NCBI GenBank assembly: GCA_964358645.1
Contig: CAYHPW010000001.1
Coordinates: forward strand, 107,491-171,490
DNA: 64,000 nucleotides
Direction: 5' to 3'
Source of the DNA: JBBTDV01 sp038042605
GTDB lineage: Bacteria; Bdellovibrionota; UBA1018
A model generated the notes under the pieces. That model was given only the letters and a program-made list of their open reading frames with translations. It had not been told where the DNA came from and ran no database searches. A program made the translations under genes and the position numbers. Shown piece by piece: positions 8,360-17,731 of the stretch (positions are counted from its first letter, which is position 1; the number at the start of each line of letters is the position of its first letter).

Positions 8360-9926
8360 TGGGGCCACCTAATTTCTTATTTAAGATGATTTGCTGAAAA
8401 ATACTGGCTACGGCATTTACAAGCATGTAAAGAGTTAATCCTGACGGTAAAGCGAGCATGAATGCACCGAAAATTAAGGGCATAAATTGCATCATACGCG
8501 CTTGCGTGGGGTCAGTGGCGGTTGTTGGTGTTAATTTTTGTTGGATATACATAGTAATGGATAATAGAACTGGGGTTACATAGTATGGATCCCTGCTTGA
8601 AAGATCAGTCACCCAAAGCGCGAAGGGAGCATGATAAAGTTCAATCGAGCTATATAAAACACGATATAAGGCAAAGAATATCGGCATTTGTATAAGTATA
8701 GGCAGGCAGCCAGCCATTGGATTGTATCCATGGCTTCGCATGAGTATGAGCATTTCTTTATTTAGCTTTTCCTTATCATCCTTAAATTTTTCACGGAGTT
8801 TTTGGATTTGTGGCTGTATTTTTGCCATCTCTTTCATGCTTTTCATGCTTTTTAAAGTTAGAGGATAAGTCACTATCTTTAATAAGAGGGTCAATAAAAT
8901 GATTGATACCCCATAATTTCCGGCGAAGGTATAAAACCATTTAAGCAATCTAAGTAATGGATAAGCAAATACAGTAAACCAACCAAAATCTACCGTATGG
9001 TCCAATAAAGGTTCTGCGGAACGCAAGCTTTCAAGGTTTTTTGGTCCAAAATAAACACGCACCGGGATTTCTATTGAGTCGCCTATAATCGGATATACCA
9101 AACTTACTCTTGCGGCTAGCGGCCCCATTGGTTGTATAAGGGCTCTTGGTTCGTTTAATCCACGATTTATTACAGAGAGCAAAAAATAACGACTAGCTGT
9201 ACCTATGTATTTTACAGTAGTGGCGACATCTGTTTGTTTTGATACGTTTTGCACCAAAATGCGCTCAAGATCATTATTTGTCCAATAAACGATTTGTCTA
9301 TCTTGCGCTTCTTGATCATCTTTAGTTCCATGAGAAAAAAGCGACAAAAACGCATATTTAGGCTTTTTTGTCTTAAATTGCGCCATAATAGCAACATCCA
9401 GATACTGCTGGTTTTCCGAAGCGACTACGTGTTTTGTAAGGCGAATATTTTGATCTTCATATTCAAAAAGCCCGCCGGTTGGTTCTGATTTTAGCGTTCC
9501 ATAGGAGGTCTCAAGATAACTAAGATGCGGGTCATCAAAAGCAAAAACAAACTGTTTATTATTATTGGTAATAAGAGTCAAATCAACTAGTGCAGAATTT
9601 TTATTTATTTCAGTGTGATAATCTTTTAGCTGCCAGTTTGTAATGAGTGAATTTCCATTGCTAAGCGATAGAGGACCCGTTCCTGTTTGAATGGATACCT
9701 GTCGGAGAGATTGTTGGGCTGATTGTTTTTCTACCATCAACATTTTCTCATTGTATTGAGAAGCGGAATTTAAATTATTATCATTCAACAGAGCATTAGA
9801 CGGCACAGGGGAAGCTGAGGGCGACGCATGTATTCCTTGGGACACTCTTGGTTCAATAATAATTTTTTGCCATAAAACCAGAATTAAAAAACTAATGGCA
9901 ATAGCTATGAGTGTTTTACGGTCCAT
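8328..9926 (-). CDS. yidC: Membrane protein insertase YidC
   Basis: The 532-residue protein has the Gram-negative YidC plan: an N-terminal membrane anchor starting MDRKTLIAIAISF, a large periplasmic beta-domain to about residue 330, then the conserved five-helix insertase core. In the core, QPQIQKLREKFKDDKEKLNKE is the cytoplasmic coiled loop and GYNPMAGCLPILIQMPIFFALY holds the conserved helix. It inserts inner-membrane proteins alone or with SecYEG; its substrates include ATP synthase Fo subunits in studied bacteria. It lies between yidD (three bases upstream) and mnmE (overlapping), the classic rpmH-rnpA-yidD-yidC-mnmE order. Confidence 0.97.
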   Translation of the reverse strand: MDRKTLIAIAISFLILVLWQKIIIEPRVSQGIHASPSASPVPSNALLNDNNLNSASQYNEKMLMVEKQSAQQSLRQVSIQTGTGPLSLSNGNSLITNWQLKDYHTEINKNSALVDLTLITNNNKQFVFAFDDPHLSYLETSYGTLKSEPTGGLFEYEDQNIRLTKHVVASENQQYLDVAIMAQFKTKKPKYAFLSLFSHGTKDDQEAQDRQIVYWTNNDLERILVQNVSKQTDVATTVKYIGTASRYFLLSVINRGLNEPRALIQPMGPLAARVSLVYPIIGDSIEIPVRVYFGPKNLESLRSAEPLLDHTVDFGWFTVFAYPLLRLLKWFYTFAGNYGVSIILLTLLLKIVTYPLTLKSMKSMKEMAKIQPQIQKLREKFKDDKEKLNKEMLILMRSHGYNPMAGCLPILIQMPIFFALYRVLYSSIELYHAPFALWVTDLSSRDPYYVTPVLLSITMYIQQKLTPTTATDPTQARMMQFMPLIFGAFMLALPSGLTLYMLVNAVASIFQQIILNKKLGGPNVTPVVAQAK

Positions 9927-9929
9927 GAA

Positions 9930-10235
9930 TTATCCTTTGAATGAAGATTTGTGACAATACGGCAAAGGGGCGGGATCAAAATAAGATGTGGACTTGAAAG
10001 AAAAAGGCTGGCAGCGCAAAAGTCGGTAAATACTCAGCCAAGCCCCCTTTATTATATTATGAGTTGTAAAAACCCGTTTTACATAGGCGCTGCATGTCGG
10101 TTCAAACCTACATCCTGAGTTAGCGCCAGCAAATAAGTGAAGAACTGGTGAAACAAAAAAACTATAGATAAAAAAGAAAATATTCACACACAACAAAAAA
10201 AACTTTTTCATATTTGATAACCTATTCATAACCAA
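9930..10235 (-). CDS. yidD: Membrane protein insertion efficiency factor YidD
   Basis: A small YidD-family protein of up to 101 residues. The hallmark is the cysteine-containing segment GANSGCRFEPTCSAYV followed by GAWLSIYRLLRCQPFS and DPAP. An N-terminal hydrophobic or amphipathic segment (FFLLCVNIFFFIYSFFV) would place it at the inner membrane, where it assists YidC-dependent insertion. The start is uncertain: the ATG at 10235 overlaps rnpA by 14 bases, while ATGs at 10229 or 10211 would give a protein closer to the common 70-95 residues. Its position between rnpA and yidC is conserved in most bacteria. Confidence 0.93.
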   Translation of the reverse strand: MVMNRLSNMKKFFLLCVNIFFFIYSFFVSPVLHLFAGANSGCRFEPTCSAYVKRVFTTHNIIKGAWLSIYRLLRCQPFSFKSTSYFDPAPLPYCHKSSFKG

Positions 10236-10617
10236 CAGTATGATGGTTAATGGCTAACACTAGCTCATTACTAAGGCATGTTCCAAGCCTTACCGGGAAG
10301 GGATGGGACAAGTTTTTTGAAGATGGAATGACAACATTGTAGTCACGACTTCCGAGAAGGCCATGGCGTTTAGAAAGAAAGCGGAAACTTTCTCTAATCT
10401 TTCGCTTAACCCGATTCCTCTCTATAGATAAGCCGCGGGCTTTAAGGGTTATTCCAAGCCGATAATGACAAAAAGTATTATTAGTTACATACACCAAACA
10501 CTCGGATAAACGCATTACTCTCCGGTTTGCGAAGAATCTTTTAAAATCTGATGAACTACGAATCCGGTGTTTTGACCCAAATGAACGAATAACAATCGCC
10601 CCCTCGTTGGTCACCAA
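10222..10617 (-). CDS. rnpA: Ribonuclease P protein component
   Basis: RnpA is the protein cofactor of the RNA enzyme that trims tRNA 5' ends. The RNR signature is clear in SIERNRVKRKIRESFR, preceded by YRLGITLKARG, and the N-terminal HRIRSSSDFKRFF is typical. In-frame standard starts are a TTG at 10617 and GTG at 10614, neither with a visible ribosome-binding site. A strong GAGGGGG instead sits eight bases before an in-frame ATT at 10590, which would begin the protein at the conserved RSFGSKHRI region. The 131-residue coordinate is therefore an upper bound. The gene lies 10 bases after rpmH. Confidence 0.93.
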   Translation of the reverse strand: MVTNEGAIVIRSFGSKHRIRSSSDFKRFFANRRVMRLSECLVYVTNNTFCHYRLGITLKARGLSIERNRVKRKIRESFRFLSKRHGLLGSRDYNVVIPSSKNLSHPFPVRLGTCLSNELVLAINHHTVGYE

Positions 10618-10627
10618 ATAGGCAATG

Positions 10628-10777
10628 CTATTTTTTTGAATTTACAGGAACTAAGCGGGTACGTTTTCTCGCACGGCGCCTGCTTATTACACGACGGCCG
10701 TTTTTTGTTTTCATACGGGCCCTGAAGCCATGTCTACGGCGTCTTTTGACGCGACTTGGTTGATAAGTTCTTTTCAT
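10628..10777 (-). CDS. rpmH: Ribosomal protein L34
   Basis: This short gene encodes 49 residues beginning [18 protein letters not shown] and containing [17 protein letters not shown], an unmistakable match to bL34, a small highly basic protein of the 50S subunit. The ATG is at 10775-10777 on the minus strand and the stop at 10628. It is the first gene of the rpmH-rnpA-yidD-yidC-mnmE group and is divergent from dnaA, whose start is about 100 bases away. The tail RLVPVNSKK is slightly longer than in many relatives. The shared upstream region probably carries promoters for both directions. Confidence 0.97.
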   Translation of the reverse strand: MKRTYQPSRVKRRRRHGFRARMKTKNGRRVISRRRARKRTRLVPVNSKK

Positions 10778-10878
10778 ATTAACTACTCCACAGAATTCGT
10801 GACGCGAGTCAAACAGTTATAGGAGATAGGATTCGTTGTCAAGGAGAAGACCACATGTTATGCGATTAACTCGCCCAT

Positions 10879-12360
10879 ATGAGAACGAGTTTAGAGGTTG
10901 ATATTAAAAAATGGCCGGAAGTATGGCAGGCAGCCTATCGTGTTCTGGAGCAGTCTGTTGTTTCTAATCAATTGCAAGCATGGATACAGCCGCTTGAACT
11001 AATTGATACAAAATATAGTGATGATAACACTACCGAGGTTACATTTGAGGCGCCGAATGATTTTTCTGCGCAGTGGGTGCGTGATTATTACCAGAAAACA
11101 ATAGAGGCGGCCTTTTTACAAGTAACGGGAAAACCTTGTGAAATATTAGTTTATGCAAAAGAAAATAACAAAGCCACTAACAGGCAGACATCTCATAGTG
11201 AGAATGATGGCAGTGAGCCTGAGTTGCAATCAGATTTAGCAGAAACCGAGGTTCACAATGTACAGACTGAAAACGGTGGTTCACGGTATTTCATGCGTAG
11301 CGAAGAGCGCGTAGCGATGAACAGTTCGGGCCGGCAAGAATTTGAAAACAATTTAGATCATCGTTATTTTTTTGAAAATTTTATAGTAGGGGCCAGCAAT
11401 CAATTTGCATATACAGCGGCAACAGCCATAGCAGAACAACCAGCTAAGCAGTATAATCCGCTATTTATTTACAGCCCCCCGGGTTTGGGTAAGACTCATT
11501 TACTGTATGCAATAGGGAATAGATTTAAGGAGAAAACCCCTTCTGCGAAGGTAGTATATTTATCTGCCGAAAAATTTGTGAATGAACTGATAGACTCTTT
11601 ACAACATAAGCGTATGTCTCAATTCAGAATAAAATATAGGGATAGTTTTGACATGATACTTATTGATGACATTCAGTTTATCGCTGGTAAAAAATCTACA
11701 GAGATAGAGTTTTTTCACACGTTTAATACACTCCACAGCTCGAAACGCCAGATAGTAGTTACATGCGATAGGCCACCGAGGGAAATAGAGGGTCTAGAAG
11801 AACGAATACGCACCAGGTTTGAATGGGGCTTAGTTGCAGATATTAGTCCACCAGAAATTGAAACACGGATCGCGATACTTAAGTCAAAGGCCGAAAGGGA
11901 GGATATTTACCTTCCTGATGACGTGGCTATATTTTTGGCAAGCCATATAAAAGCAGATGTCCGAAAACTAGAGGGCGCCCTTGTAAAACTTCAAGCTCAC
12001 GCTTCATTAACTGGTGCAGAAATAACCTTAGAAATGGCTCGACAGGAATTTAAAACGATGGTTCCAGAGGAGGGAACCCATATCACCATTGAAGCGATCC
12101 AAAATGCGGTAGTTAAATATTTTAATTTAAAGTCACAAGACTTTAAGTCCACTACGCGCGCAAGAAATGTGGCATTACCACGCCAAGTCGCCATGTATTT
12201 AATTAGAAAATATACTGGTAGCGGATTTAAAGAAATAGGACATTATTTCGGCGGCAAAAACCACACAACAATACTTTATGCCTGCAGTAAAATAGAAAAA
12301 GAATTAGAAACGGATGAACACATTCGTCAGGCGGTAGAGTCCATACAGAATATGTTATAA
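10879..12360 (+). CDS. dnaA: Chromosomal replication initiator DnaA
   Basis: The 493-residue protein has all four DnaA domains: an N-terminal interaction domain, a polar linker at about residues 95-160 (rich in N, E, S), an AAA+ ATPase with Walker A GLGKTH near residue 200 and Walker B ILIDDI near 260, and the DNA-binding domain ending in GGKNHTTILYA, the DnaA signature, near residue 460. It binds the nonamer boxes at oriC and opens the duplex. The gene is alone on this strand, divergent from rpmH, and its last six bases overlap the convergent aldehyde dehydrogenase gene. The best DnaA-box cluster is not adjacent but about 9 kb away, upstream of dnaN. Confidence 0.98.
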   Translation: MRTSLEVDIKKWPEVWQAAYRVLEQSVVSNQLQAWIQPLELIDTKYSDDNTTEVTFEAPNDFSAQWVRDYYQKTIEAAFLQVTGKPCEILVYAKENNKATNRQTSHSENDGSEPELQSDLAETEVHNVQTENGGSRYFMRSEERVAMNSSGRQEFENNLDHRYFFENFIVGASNQFAYTAATAIAEQPAKQYNPLFIYSPPGLGKTHLLYAIGNRFKEKTPSAKVVYLSAEKFVNELIDSLQHKRMSQFRIKYRDSFDMILIDDIQFIAGKKSTEIEFFHTFNTLHSSKRQIVVTCDRPPREIEGLEERIRTRFEWGLVADISPPEIETRIAILKSKAEREDIYLPDDVAIFLASHIKADVRKLEGALVKLQAHASLTGAEITLEMARQEFKTMVPEEGTHITIEAIQNAVVKYFNLKSQDFKSTTRARNVALPRQVAMYLIRKYTGSGFKEIGHYFGGKNHTTILYACSKIEKELETDEHIRQAVESIQNML

Positions 12361-13911
12361 TCTTTTTTCTTTTTTTATGAATTGAATGAGATTCATGAGG
12401 AAGTGTGGGAAAATGCGTAGTTTATCCAGCCAATGCCTCTTATAAAGCTCAATAAAACTACGAAATGCTAGATACTGATAAGGGGTATAAGGAAACCACC
12501 ATGGAGACTTAAATGTGAATAACCGCGAGCGTGGTTTATGAATGTGTCGTATATTTACAAATTCATATAGACCTATATCAGCATGTGTGCGCCCCATGCC
12601 GCTTTCCTTAACCCCTCCCCATGGGGTTTCGGCAAGGCCGGCTGTATATACAACTTCATTTATCATGACTGTGCCGACTTGTAGTTGCTTTGCGATATCT
12701 TCACCAAGTGCGATGTTTTGTGTAATAACAGATGCTACCAGCCCGTAGCGCGAATTATTTACTTTTTCAATTGCCTCAGCAGGGGATTTAAACGTGGTCA
12801 CCACTAAAATTGGACCAAAGCTCTCTTCGTTATATATTGAAAGATTCTCCACACCAGGGCCAGTGACGATAGTAGGTTCTAACCAGGTTTTATCTGGCGA
12901 AAAGGCACCACCACAGATGAAGCGGGCGCCAAGAGCCTTGGCCTCGTTTATTTGGTTTTCGTATACCGCTTTTTGTTTTCCAGAAGTTATTACAGCTAGA
13001 TCATTTTGGGAGGAATCAGACACACCATGTCTCAGGCTGCCTATTTTCTTGGTTAGTAACGAGATAAAATTATCTACAATACTTTCATGGACCAATATAC
13101 GTGAAGCAGCTGCACAGATCTGACCAGAATTACTAAAGCCTCCCCAAAGAACCGCACTGGATGCAAAATCAATATTGGCGTCTGGGAGGATAATCGCGGC
13201 ATTTTTTCCTCCAAGTTCTAAGTTAACAGGGATCAGGTGTTGTGCGGCGGAGGATAAGATTTTTTTCCCAGTCATAGCGCTCCCCGTAAAAAAAATCTTA
13301 TCAGGTTTTTGTTCAATTATTGCGGCACCGACAGCCCCGTCGCCGATAAGTGTTTGTATTGTATTAGATGGCAAACCGGCCTCTTCATATAGAGTTTGGA
13401 TTTTTAAACCAACAAGGGGGGTTTCCTCACTTGGTTTAAAAATAACAGCATTGCCAGTAATTAATGCCATTAATATTTGCCCCATCGGGAGCATAAAAGG
13501 GTAGTTCCAGGGTGAAATAATAGCAACGACACCAATGGGCCAGTAATTTAAATAGCTTTTTCGGTGTTTCATAACGGTTAGTGGAATGGGTTTGTCCTTA
13601 AGCAGAGCAGGCGCCCGCTTTGCAAAATATGTAAGCATGTCTACAACGGGGATTAATTCACTAGTCAAGGCCTCATGGCGTGGTTTGCCGTTTTCTCTAA
13701 CTATTAAATCGATTAGCTCATCTGTGCGATTAAGCAGTGTCTCACGAAGTTGGATCAGTCGGCTAGACCGGGCGGCTACTGATAGAGCGGCCCATTTAAT
13801 CTGGGCCACACGGGCTTGGTTAAATATATTTGGCAGCGCAGATATAGAGGTGGTTTCTATTTCTTCTAGAACTTCGCCGGTTGCGGGGTTTCTACAAATC
13901 ATGCTCGCCAT
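12355..13911 (-). CDS. Aldehyde dehydrogenase, possibly membrane-associated
   Basis: The 518-residue product is an NAD(P)-dependent aldehyde dehydrogenase. The cofactor region is IISPWNYPFMLPMGQ, the general-base Glu is in NLELGGKN, and the nucleophilic Cys in SGQICAAASR. The C-terminal tail of about 60 residues after the catalytic domain (PWWFPYTPYQYLAFRSF and further basic and hydrophobic residues) resembles the membrane-facing tails of fatty-aldehyde dehydrogenases. A role in oxidising long-chain aldehydes is a reasonable guess, not shown. It is convergent with dnaA and divergent from nrdJ, with only 37 bases between start codons. Confidence 0.88.
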   Translation of the reverse strand: MASMICRNPATGEVLEEIETTSISALPNIFNQARVAQIKWAALSVAARSSRLIQLRETLLNRTDELIDLIVRENGKPRHEALTSELIPVVDMLTYFAKRAPALLKDKPIPLTVMKHRKSYLNYWPIGVVAIISPWNYPFMLPMGQILMALITGNAVIFKPSEETPLVGLKIQTLYEEAGLPSNTIQTLIGDGAVGAAIIEQKPDKIFFTGSAMTGKKILSSAAQHLIPVNLELGGKNAAIILPDANIDFASSAVLWGGFSNSGQICAAASRILVHESIVDNFISLLTKKIGSLRHGVSDSSQNDLAVITSGKQKAVYENQINEAKALGARFICGGAFSPDKTWLEPTIVTGPGVENLSIYNEESFGPILVVTTFKSPAEAIEKVNNSRYGLVASVITQNIALGEDIAKQLQVGTVMINEVVYTAGLAETPWGGVKESGMGRTHADIGLYEFVNIRHIHKPRSRLFTFKSPWWFPYTPYQYLAFRSFIELYKRHWLDKLRIFPHFLMNLIQFIKKEKRL

Positions 13912-13948
13912 TGTTAATACAGTAATTTAGAACAACATATGGAGCAAG

Positions 13949-15688
13949 TTGAAGCTGGATATATGTATGAAAGAGAATAAAACAATAATAAAACAAGAGC
14001 CCAACCTAACGCAGAACGCCATAGGGGTGTTAGAGAAGAGATATCTTTTAAGAGATAAGACAGGAAGGATTTGTGAAACTCCTGCAGAGCTTTTTAAAAG
14101 AGTTGCTTCAGTAGTTGCAGGGGCAGAAAAGTATGACCGCGATATTTGGCTAGAGCGGTTTTATAATTTAATGGTTTCTAAACGTTTTATGCCAAACAGC
14201 CCGACTCTTATGAATGCCGGAAAACAAAGGGGACAGCTATCGGCTTGTTTTGTGTTACCAGTGGAAGATTCGCTTGAAAGTATTTTTGAGGCACTAAAAT
14301 TTACTGCTTCCATACACCAGTCAGGCGGAGGTACTGGTTTTTCTTTTTCAAAGCTAAGACCACGAAACAGTATAGTTGGCAGCACGCAGGGGGTCGCATC
14401 TGGCCCAGTGTCCTTTATTAAGATATTTGACATAACGACAGAAACCATAAAACAGGGAGGGGCGAGACGCGGCGCTAACATGGCCGTGCTTAGAGTGGAT
14501 CATCCCGACATTATTGAATTCATCGATTCAAAACGGGATTTTCATTCAATTACAAACTTTAATATCTCTGTAGGTGTAACTAATGAGTTTATGAGAGCGG
14601 TTATGTTGAATAGTAAGTTTGTTCTTCGTAACCCCACCACAGGAAAGAAAAGTCATTCCATAAAGGCTGGGGAACTTTTTAGTAAAATAACCCAAGCGGC
14701 CTGGGAATGTGGGGATCCTGGGCTTATATTTCTAGATCGGATAAATATTTTCAATCCAACACCGAACGAAGGGGTAATTGAAAGCACCAATCCTTGCGGT
14801 GAACAACCACTTCTCTCATATGAGTCATGCAATCTCGGCTCTTTGAATGTCTTAAAATATCTAAATGGTAATGATATCAATTGGGAGGACTTCCGTTCTG
14901 ACATACGAATTGCAACGCGTTTTTTGGACAACGTGATTGATGTAAATAAATATCCTATCGAGGCATGTAGAAAAATTACACTACGTAATCGTAAAATTGG
15001 TCTTGGCATAATGGGGTTTGCAGATTTGTTGCTAGCGATGAGTATTCCATACGACTCACAAGAGGCACGTTTTTTTGGTCAAAAAATCATGAGTTTTCTT
15101 GATCGAGAAGCTAAAAGATATTCAACTGAAATGGCTATCCAGAAAGGCGTCTTCCCTAATTGGCATCGGTCTATATGGAAAAAACTTGGTTACCCACCTA
15201 TGCGTAATTCAACCGTAAGCACGGTGGCCCCAACGGGGACAGTTAGCATTATCGCTGGTGTTACTGGTGGCATTGAGCCGATTTTTTCGGCGAGGTTTTA
15301 TAGAAATATTTTAGGTGGTGAAAAACTTATAGAAATTCATCCCGCGATTAAAAATGTGCTTCGGGCCAGTAGTATTAAAGCCAAAGAGGCAAGCCGTCTT
15401 TCCAATATAGAAATAAGTAATATTATTGGGGCAGCATGGGAACCAGCGCTAAAAATTTCTATCGATGGACATGTTATGATGCAGGCCGCTTTTCAGCGGC
15501 ATACCGATAGCGCAGTTTCTAAGACAATAAATCTTCCAGAATCCACACCCGTCTCGGAAGTCCAACGCGCATATATGTTAGCCTATCAGGAAGGTTGTAA
15601 AGGTATTACCGTTTACCGTGACAGAAGCCGCGCCGACCAGACGTTAGAACAGATCCCTGAAGAAAAAGGTGTTTGTACTTCTTGTTAA
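13949..15688 (+). CDS. nrdJ: Class II (B12-dependent) ribonucleotide reductase
   Basis: The product (579 residues from TTG 13949; an ATG at 13967 is also possible) converts ribonucleotides to deoxyribonucleotides using adenosylcobalamin. The first redox Cys lies in QLSACFVLP near residue 100. The active-site NPCGEQPL (Asn, Cys, Glu) lies near 280 and the partner Cys in YESCNLGS near 294. STVAPTGTVSIIAG is the conserved phosphate-binding loop. The C-terminus ends in CTSC, suited to relaying electrons from thioredoxin. It lacks an N-terminal ATP-cone and is shorter than many class II enzymes. GGAG lies seven bases before the TTG. No class I or III genes are in the window. Confidence 0.93.
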   Translation: MKLDICMKENKTIIKQEPNLTQNAIGVLEKRYLLRDKTGRICETPAELFKRVASVVAGAEKYDRDIWLERFYNLMVSKRFMPNSPTLMNAGKQRGQLSACFVLPVEDSLESIFEALKFTASIHQSGGGTGFSFSKLRPRNSIVGSTQGVASGPVSFIKIFDITTETIKQGGARRGANMAVLRVDHPDIIEFIDSKRDFHSITNFNISVGVTNEFMRAVMLNSKFVLRNPTTGKKSHSIKAGELFSKITQAAWECGDPGLIFLDRINIFNPTPNEGVIESTNPCGEQPLLSYESCNLGSLNVLKYLNGNDINWEDFRSDIRIATRFLDNVIDVNKYPIEACRKITLRNRKIGLGIMGFADLLLAMSIPYDSQEARFFGQKIMSFLDREAKRYSTEMAIQKGVFPNWHRSIWKKLGYPPMRNSTVSTVAPTGTVSIIAGVTGGIEPIFSARFYRNILGGEKLIEIHPAIKNVLRASSIKAKEASRLSNIEISNIIGAAWEPALKISIDGHVMMQAAFQRHTDSAVSKTINLPESTPVSEVQRAYMLAYQEGCKGITVYRDRSRADQTLEQIPEEKGVCTSC

Positions 15689-15716
15689 TGCAAAAATACA
15701 TCTTTATTGATCGTTC

Positions 15717-15741
15717 TAGCTATTTACGTTAACGTGAGCTA
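15717..15741. repeat. Imperfect palindrome just upstream of tRNA-Gly
   Basis: TAGCT and AGCTA flank an exact 10-base palindrome, ACGTTAACGT (15726-15735), with unequal short spacers. It ends five bases before the tRNA and lies between it and nrdJ. It may be a regulatory site or part of an RNA hairpin; no T run follows, so a terminator is unlikely. Confidence 0.5.
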
Positions 15742-15746
15742 CTTAT

Positions 15747-15823
15747 GCGGGTGTAGCTCAGTTGGCTAGAGCGCGAGCTTCCCAAGCTTGAGGTCGAGGG
15801 TTCGAGTCCCTTCACCCGCTCCA
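15747..15823 (+). tRNA. tRNA-Gly (anticodon CCC)
   Basis: A complete cloverleaf folds from the sequence. The acceptor GCGGGTG pairs with CACCCGC, the D-arm GCTC with GAGC, and the anticodon stem CGAGC with GCTTG around the loop TTCCCAA, giving anticodon CCC. The T-arm GAGGG/CCCTT encloses TTCGAGT. The discriminator base is T and the CCA end is encoded (15821-15823). The mnmG start codon follows only six bases later, so the two are very probably on one transcript. Confidence 0.96.
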
Positions 15824-15829
15824 AAGTTT

Positions 15830-17731
15830 ATGTATTTTGATGTAATAATCATTGGTGGTGGTCATGCTGGATGTGAAGCAGCCCACGCAAGCGCCAAAAG
15901 TAAATGCCGCACGGCGCTAATAACGCTCGATATTAATAAGATGGCCTTAATGTCATGTAATCCCGCGATTGGTGGGTTGGCCAAAGGACATCTTGTAAAA
16001 GAAATAGACGCACTAGGTGGATTGATGGCGGTTAATACTGATAAAACAGCTATTCAATATAGGAGGCTAAATGCCAGCAGAGGACCAGCTGTTAGATCTT
16101 CTAGGGCACAGTGTGATAAACGGTTGTACTCAGCCCAAATGCAAAAACACTTATCATGCATTGATAATCTGACAATTATCCAGTGTGAAGTTAGCGAGCT
16201 TCTTGTAAATAATTCCAAGATTTGTGGGGTACTAATAAAGACTGGCGATGAGATTTATTGTAGCGCTGTAGTTATTACAACAGGGACATTTTTATGCGGC
16301 ACAATGTATATTGGATTTGAAAAAGAACATGGAGGTAGGGCAGGAGATAGCGCTGCCGAGGGATTAAGTGAAAGTCTAGATAAGCTTGGTTTTGGATTGC
16401 GTCGTTTAAAGACCGGAACGCCACCGCGATTAAAAAAAGAGAGTATAAATTTTAGTAAACTTGAAATTCAACCTGGTGATAGCGAGCCGGAGCCGTTTTC
16501 ATTTTATTTCAAGCCAAAGATTTTTCCTGTTTTACCACAAACATGTTGTCATATTACATATACCAATACAGAAACGCATGATATTATAAGAGAAAATCTT
16601 ACCCGGGCACCGATTTTCGCCGGAATAATTAAAGGAATCGGACCGCGTTACTGCCCCTCAATCGAGGATAAGATTCAGCGATTTTCTGATAAAGAAAGGC
16701 ACCAGCTTTTTTTGGAACCCGAAGGGCTTGATTCCGATGAAATTTATGTAAACGGGATATCAACGAGCTTACCTCGAGAGGTGCAAGAAAAATTTGTTAA
16801 GACAATTCCAGGCTTAGAAAGAGCGGAATTTGCCAGATATGGCTATGCCGTTGAGTATGATGCAATTGATCCTACGAATTTAAAATCTACACTCGAATCA
16901 AAAAAAATCAGCGGATTATTTTTCGCGGGGCAAATTAATAGTACCTCAGGGTATGAGGAAGCCGCCGCACAAGGGTTGGTTGCTGGTGCTAATGCAGCAA
17001 TATTTGTAATTGGAAATGAGCCACTGATAATTAGCAGATTTGATGGTTACATTGGGGTATTAATAGATGATCTGATCACTAAAGGCGCAGACGAGCCATA
17101 TAGGATGTTTACTTCGCGTGCAGAATATAGATTGCTATTAAGAGAGGATAACGCGGATCTTCGACTAAGTGAGATTGGTTGGAAACGTGGATTACTAGAT
17201 CAATGTGCATATGATTCTTTTTGTAAAAAGCGAGAAAAGATTACTTATTGGAAACAAAAACTTTTAGAATTTCAACTATCACCCAGCGAAAGAGTTAACT
17301 CTCGACTTCATGAGTTAGGCCAGAGCACAATATTAGATCGTATTTCTGGCGAAATACTTTTACGTAGACCAGACATCTGTTGGAATTTGCTTTGTAGCTT
17401 AGGATTTGATGGTACCGCTGTAAACAAAGATGTTTATGAAGAAATAGAAATTCAAATTAAATATGAAGGATATATTAAGCGCGATATCGAGCTATTAAAT
17501 GGGATAAAAAAGAGTGATAACTTACAGATACCTACTGATATAGATTTTGAAATCATCCCCGGCTTATCAAATGAAATAAAAGGCAGATTTAAGCGTATAC
17601 GCCCGGAAACAATCGGACAAGCGACCAGAATTACTGGCGTAACACCAGCTGCAGTTGCAAATTTGTTAATTTATCTAAAAATGCTCAAAAGGGATAAGAT
17701 TTCAACAAAAAATCAGCGTGGTGAGCAATAA
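15830..17731 (+). CDS. mnmG: tRNA uridine modification enzyme MnmG (GidA)
   Basis: From the ATG at 15830 the protein has 633 residues, the normal MnmG length. A longer in-frame reading from 15788 lies inside the tRNA and is rejected. MnmG is the FAD protein that joins MnmE (encoded at 6920-8359) to modify the wobble uridine of tRNAs. It begins [17 protein letters not shown], the FAD-binding motif, and has the two family blocks around [13 protein letters not shown] and [20 protein letters not shown]. There is no Shine-Dalgarno in the six bases between tRNA and ATG, so after tRNA 3' processing the message would be nearly leaderless. rsmG starts on its final base. Confidence 0.97.
   Translation: MYFDVIIIGGGHAGCEAAHASAKSKCRTALITLDINKMALMSCNPAIGGLAKGHLVKEIDALGGLMAVNTDKTAIQYRRLNASRGPAVRSSRAQCDKRLYSAQMQKHLSCIDNLTIIQCEVSELLVNNSKICGVLIKTGDEIYCSAVVITTGTFLCGTMYIGFEKEHGGRAGDSAAEGLSESLDKLGFGLRRLKTGTPPRLKKESINFSKLEIQPGDSEPEPFSFYFKPKIFPVLPQTCCHITYTNTETHDIIRENLTRAPIFAGIIKGIGPRYCPSIEDKIQRFSDKERHQLFLEPEGLDSDEIYVNGISTSLPREVQEKFVKTIPGLERAEFARYGYAVEYDAIDPTNLKSTLESKKISGLFFAGQINSTSGYEEAAAQGLVAGANAAIFVIGNEPLIISRFDGYIGVLIDDLITKGADEPYRMFTSRAEYRLLLREDNADLRLSEIGWKRGLLDQCAYDSFCKKREKITYWKQKLLEFQLSPSERVNSRLHELGQSTILDRISGEILLRRPDICWNLLCSLGFDGTAVNKDVYEEIEIQIKYEGYIKRDIELLNGIKKSDNLQIPTDIDFEIIPGLSNEIKGRFKRIRPETIGQATRITGVTPAAVANLLIYLKMLKRDKISTKNQRGEQ

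Noticed and set aside
10778..10878. rpmH-dnaA gap as the replication origin
   Set aside because: No TTATNCACA-type boxes are visible there, unlike the cluster at 1381-1900; kept only as an alternative because gene direction switches at this point.
13912..13948. Cobalamin riboswitch before nrdJ
   Set aside because: The gap of 37 bases is far too short; no B12-box-like sequence was seen upstream of the other B12 enzymes either.
15788..15829. An N-terminal extension of MnmG starting inside the tRNA
   Set aside because: The extra residues are just translated tRNA T-arm and acceptor sequence; MnmG homologues begin at [13 protein letters not shown], matching ATG 15830.
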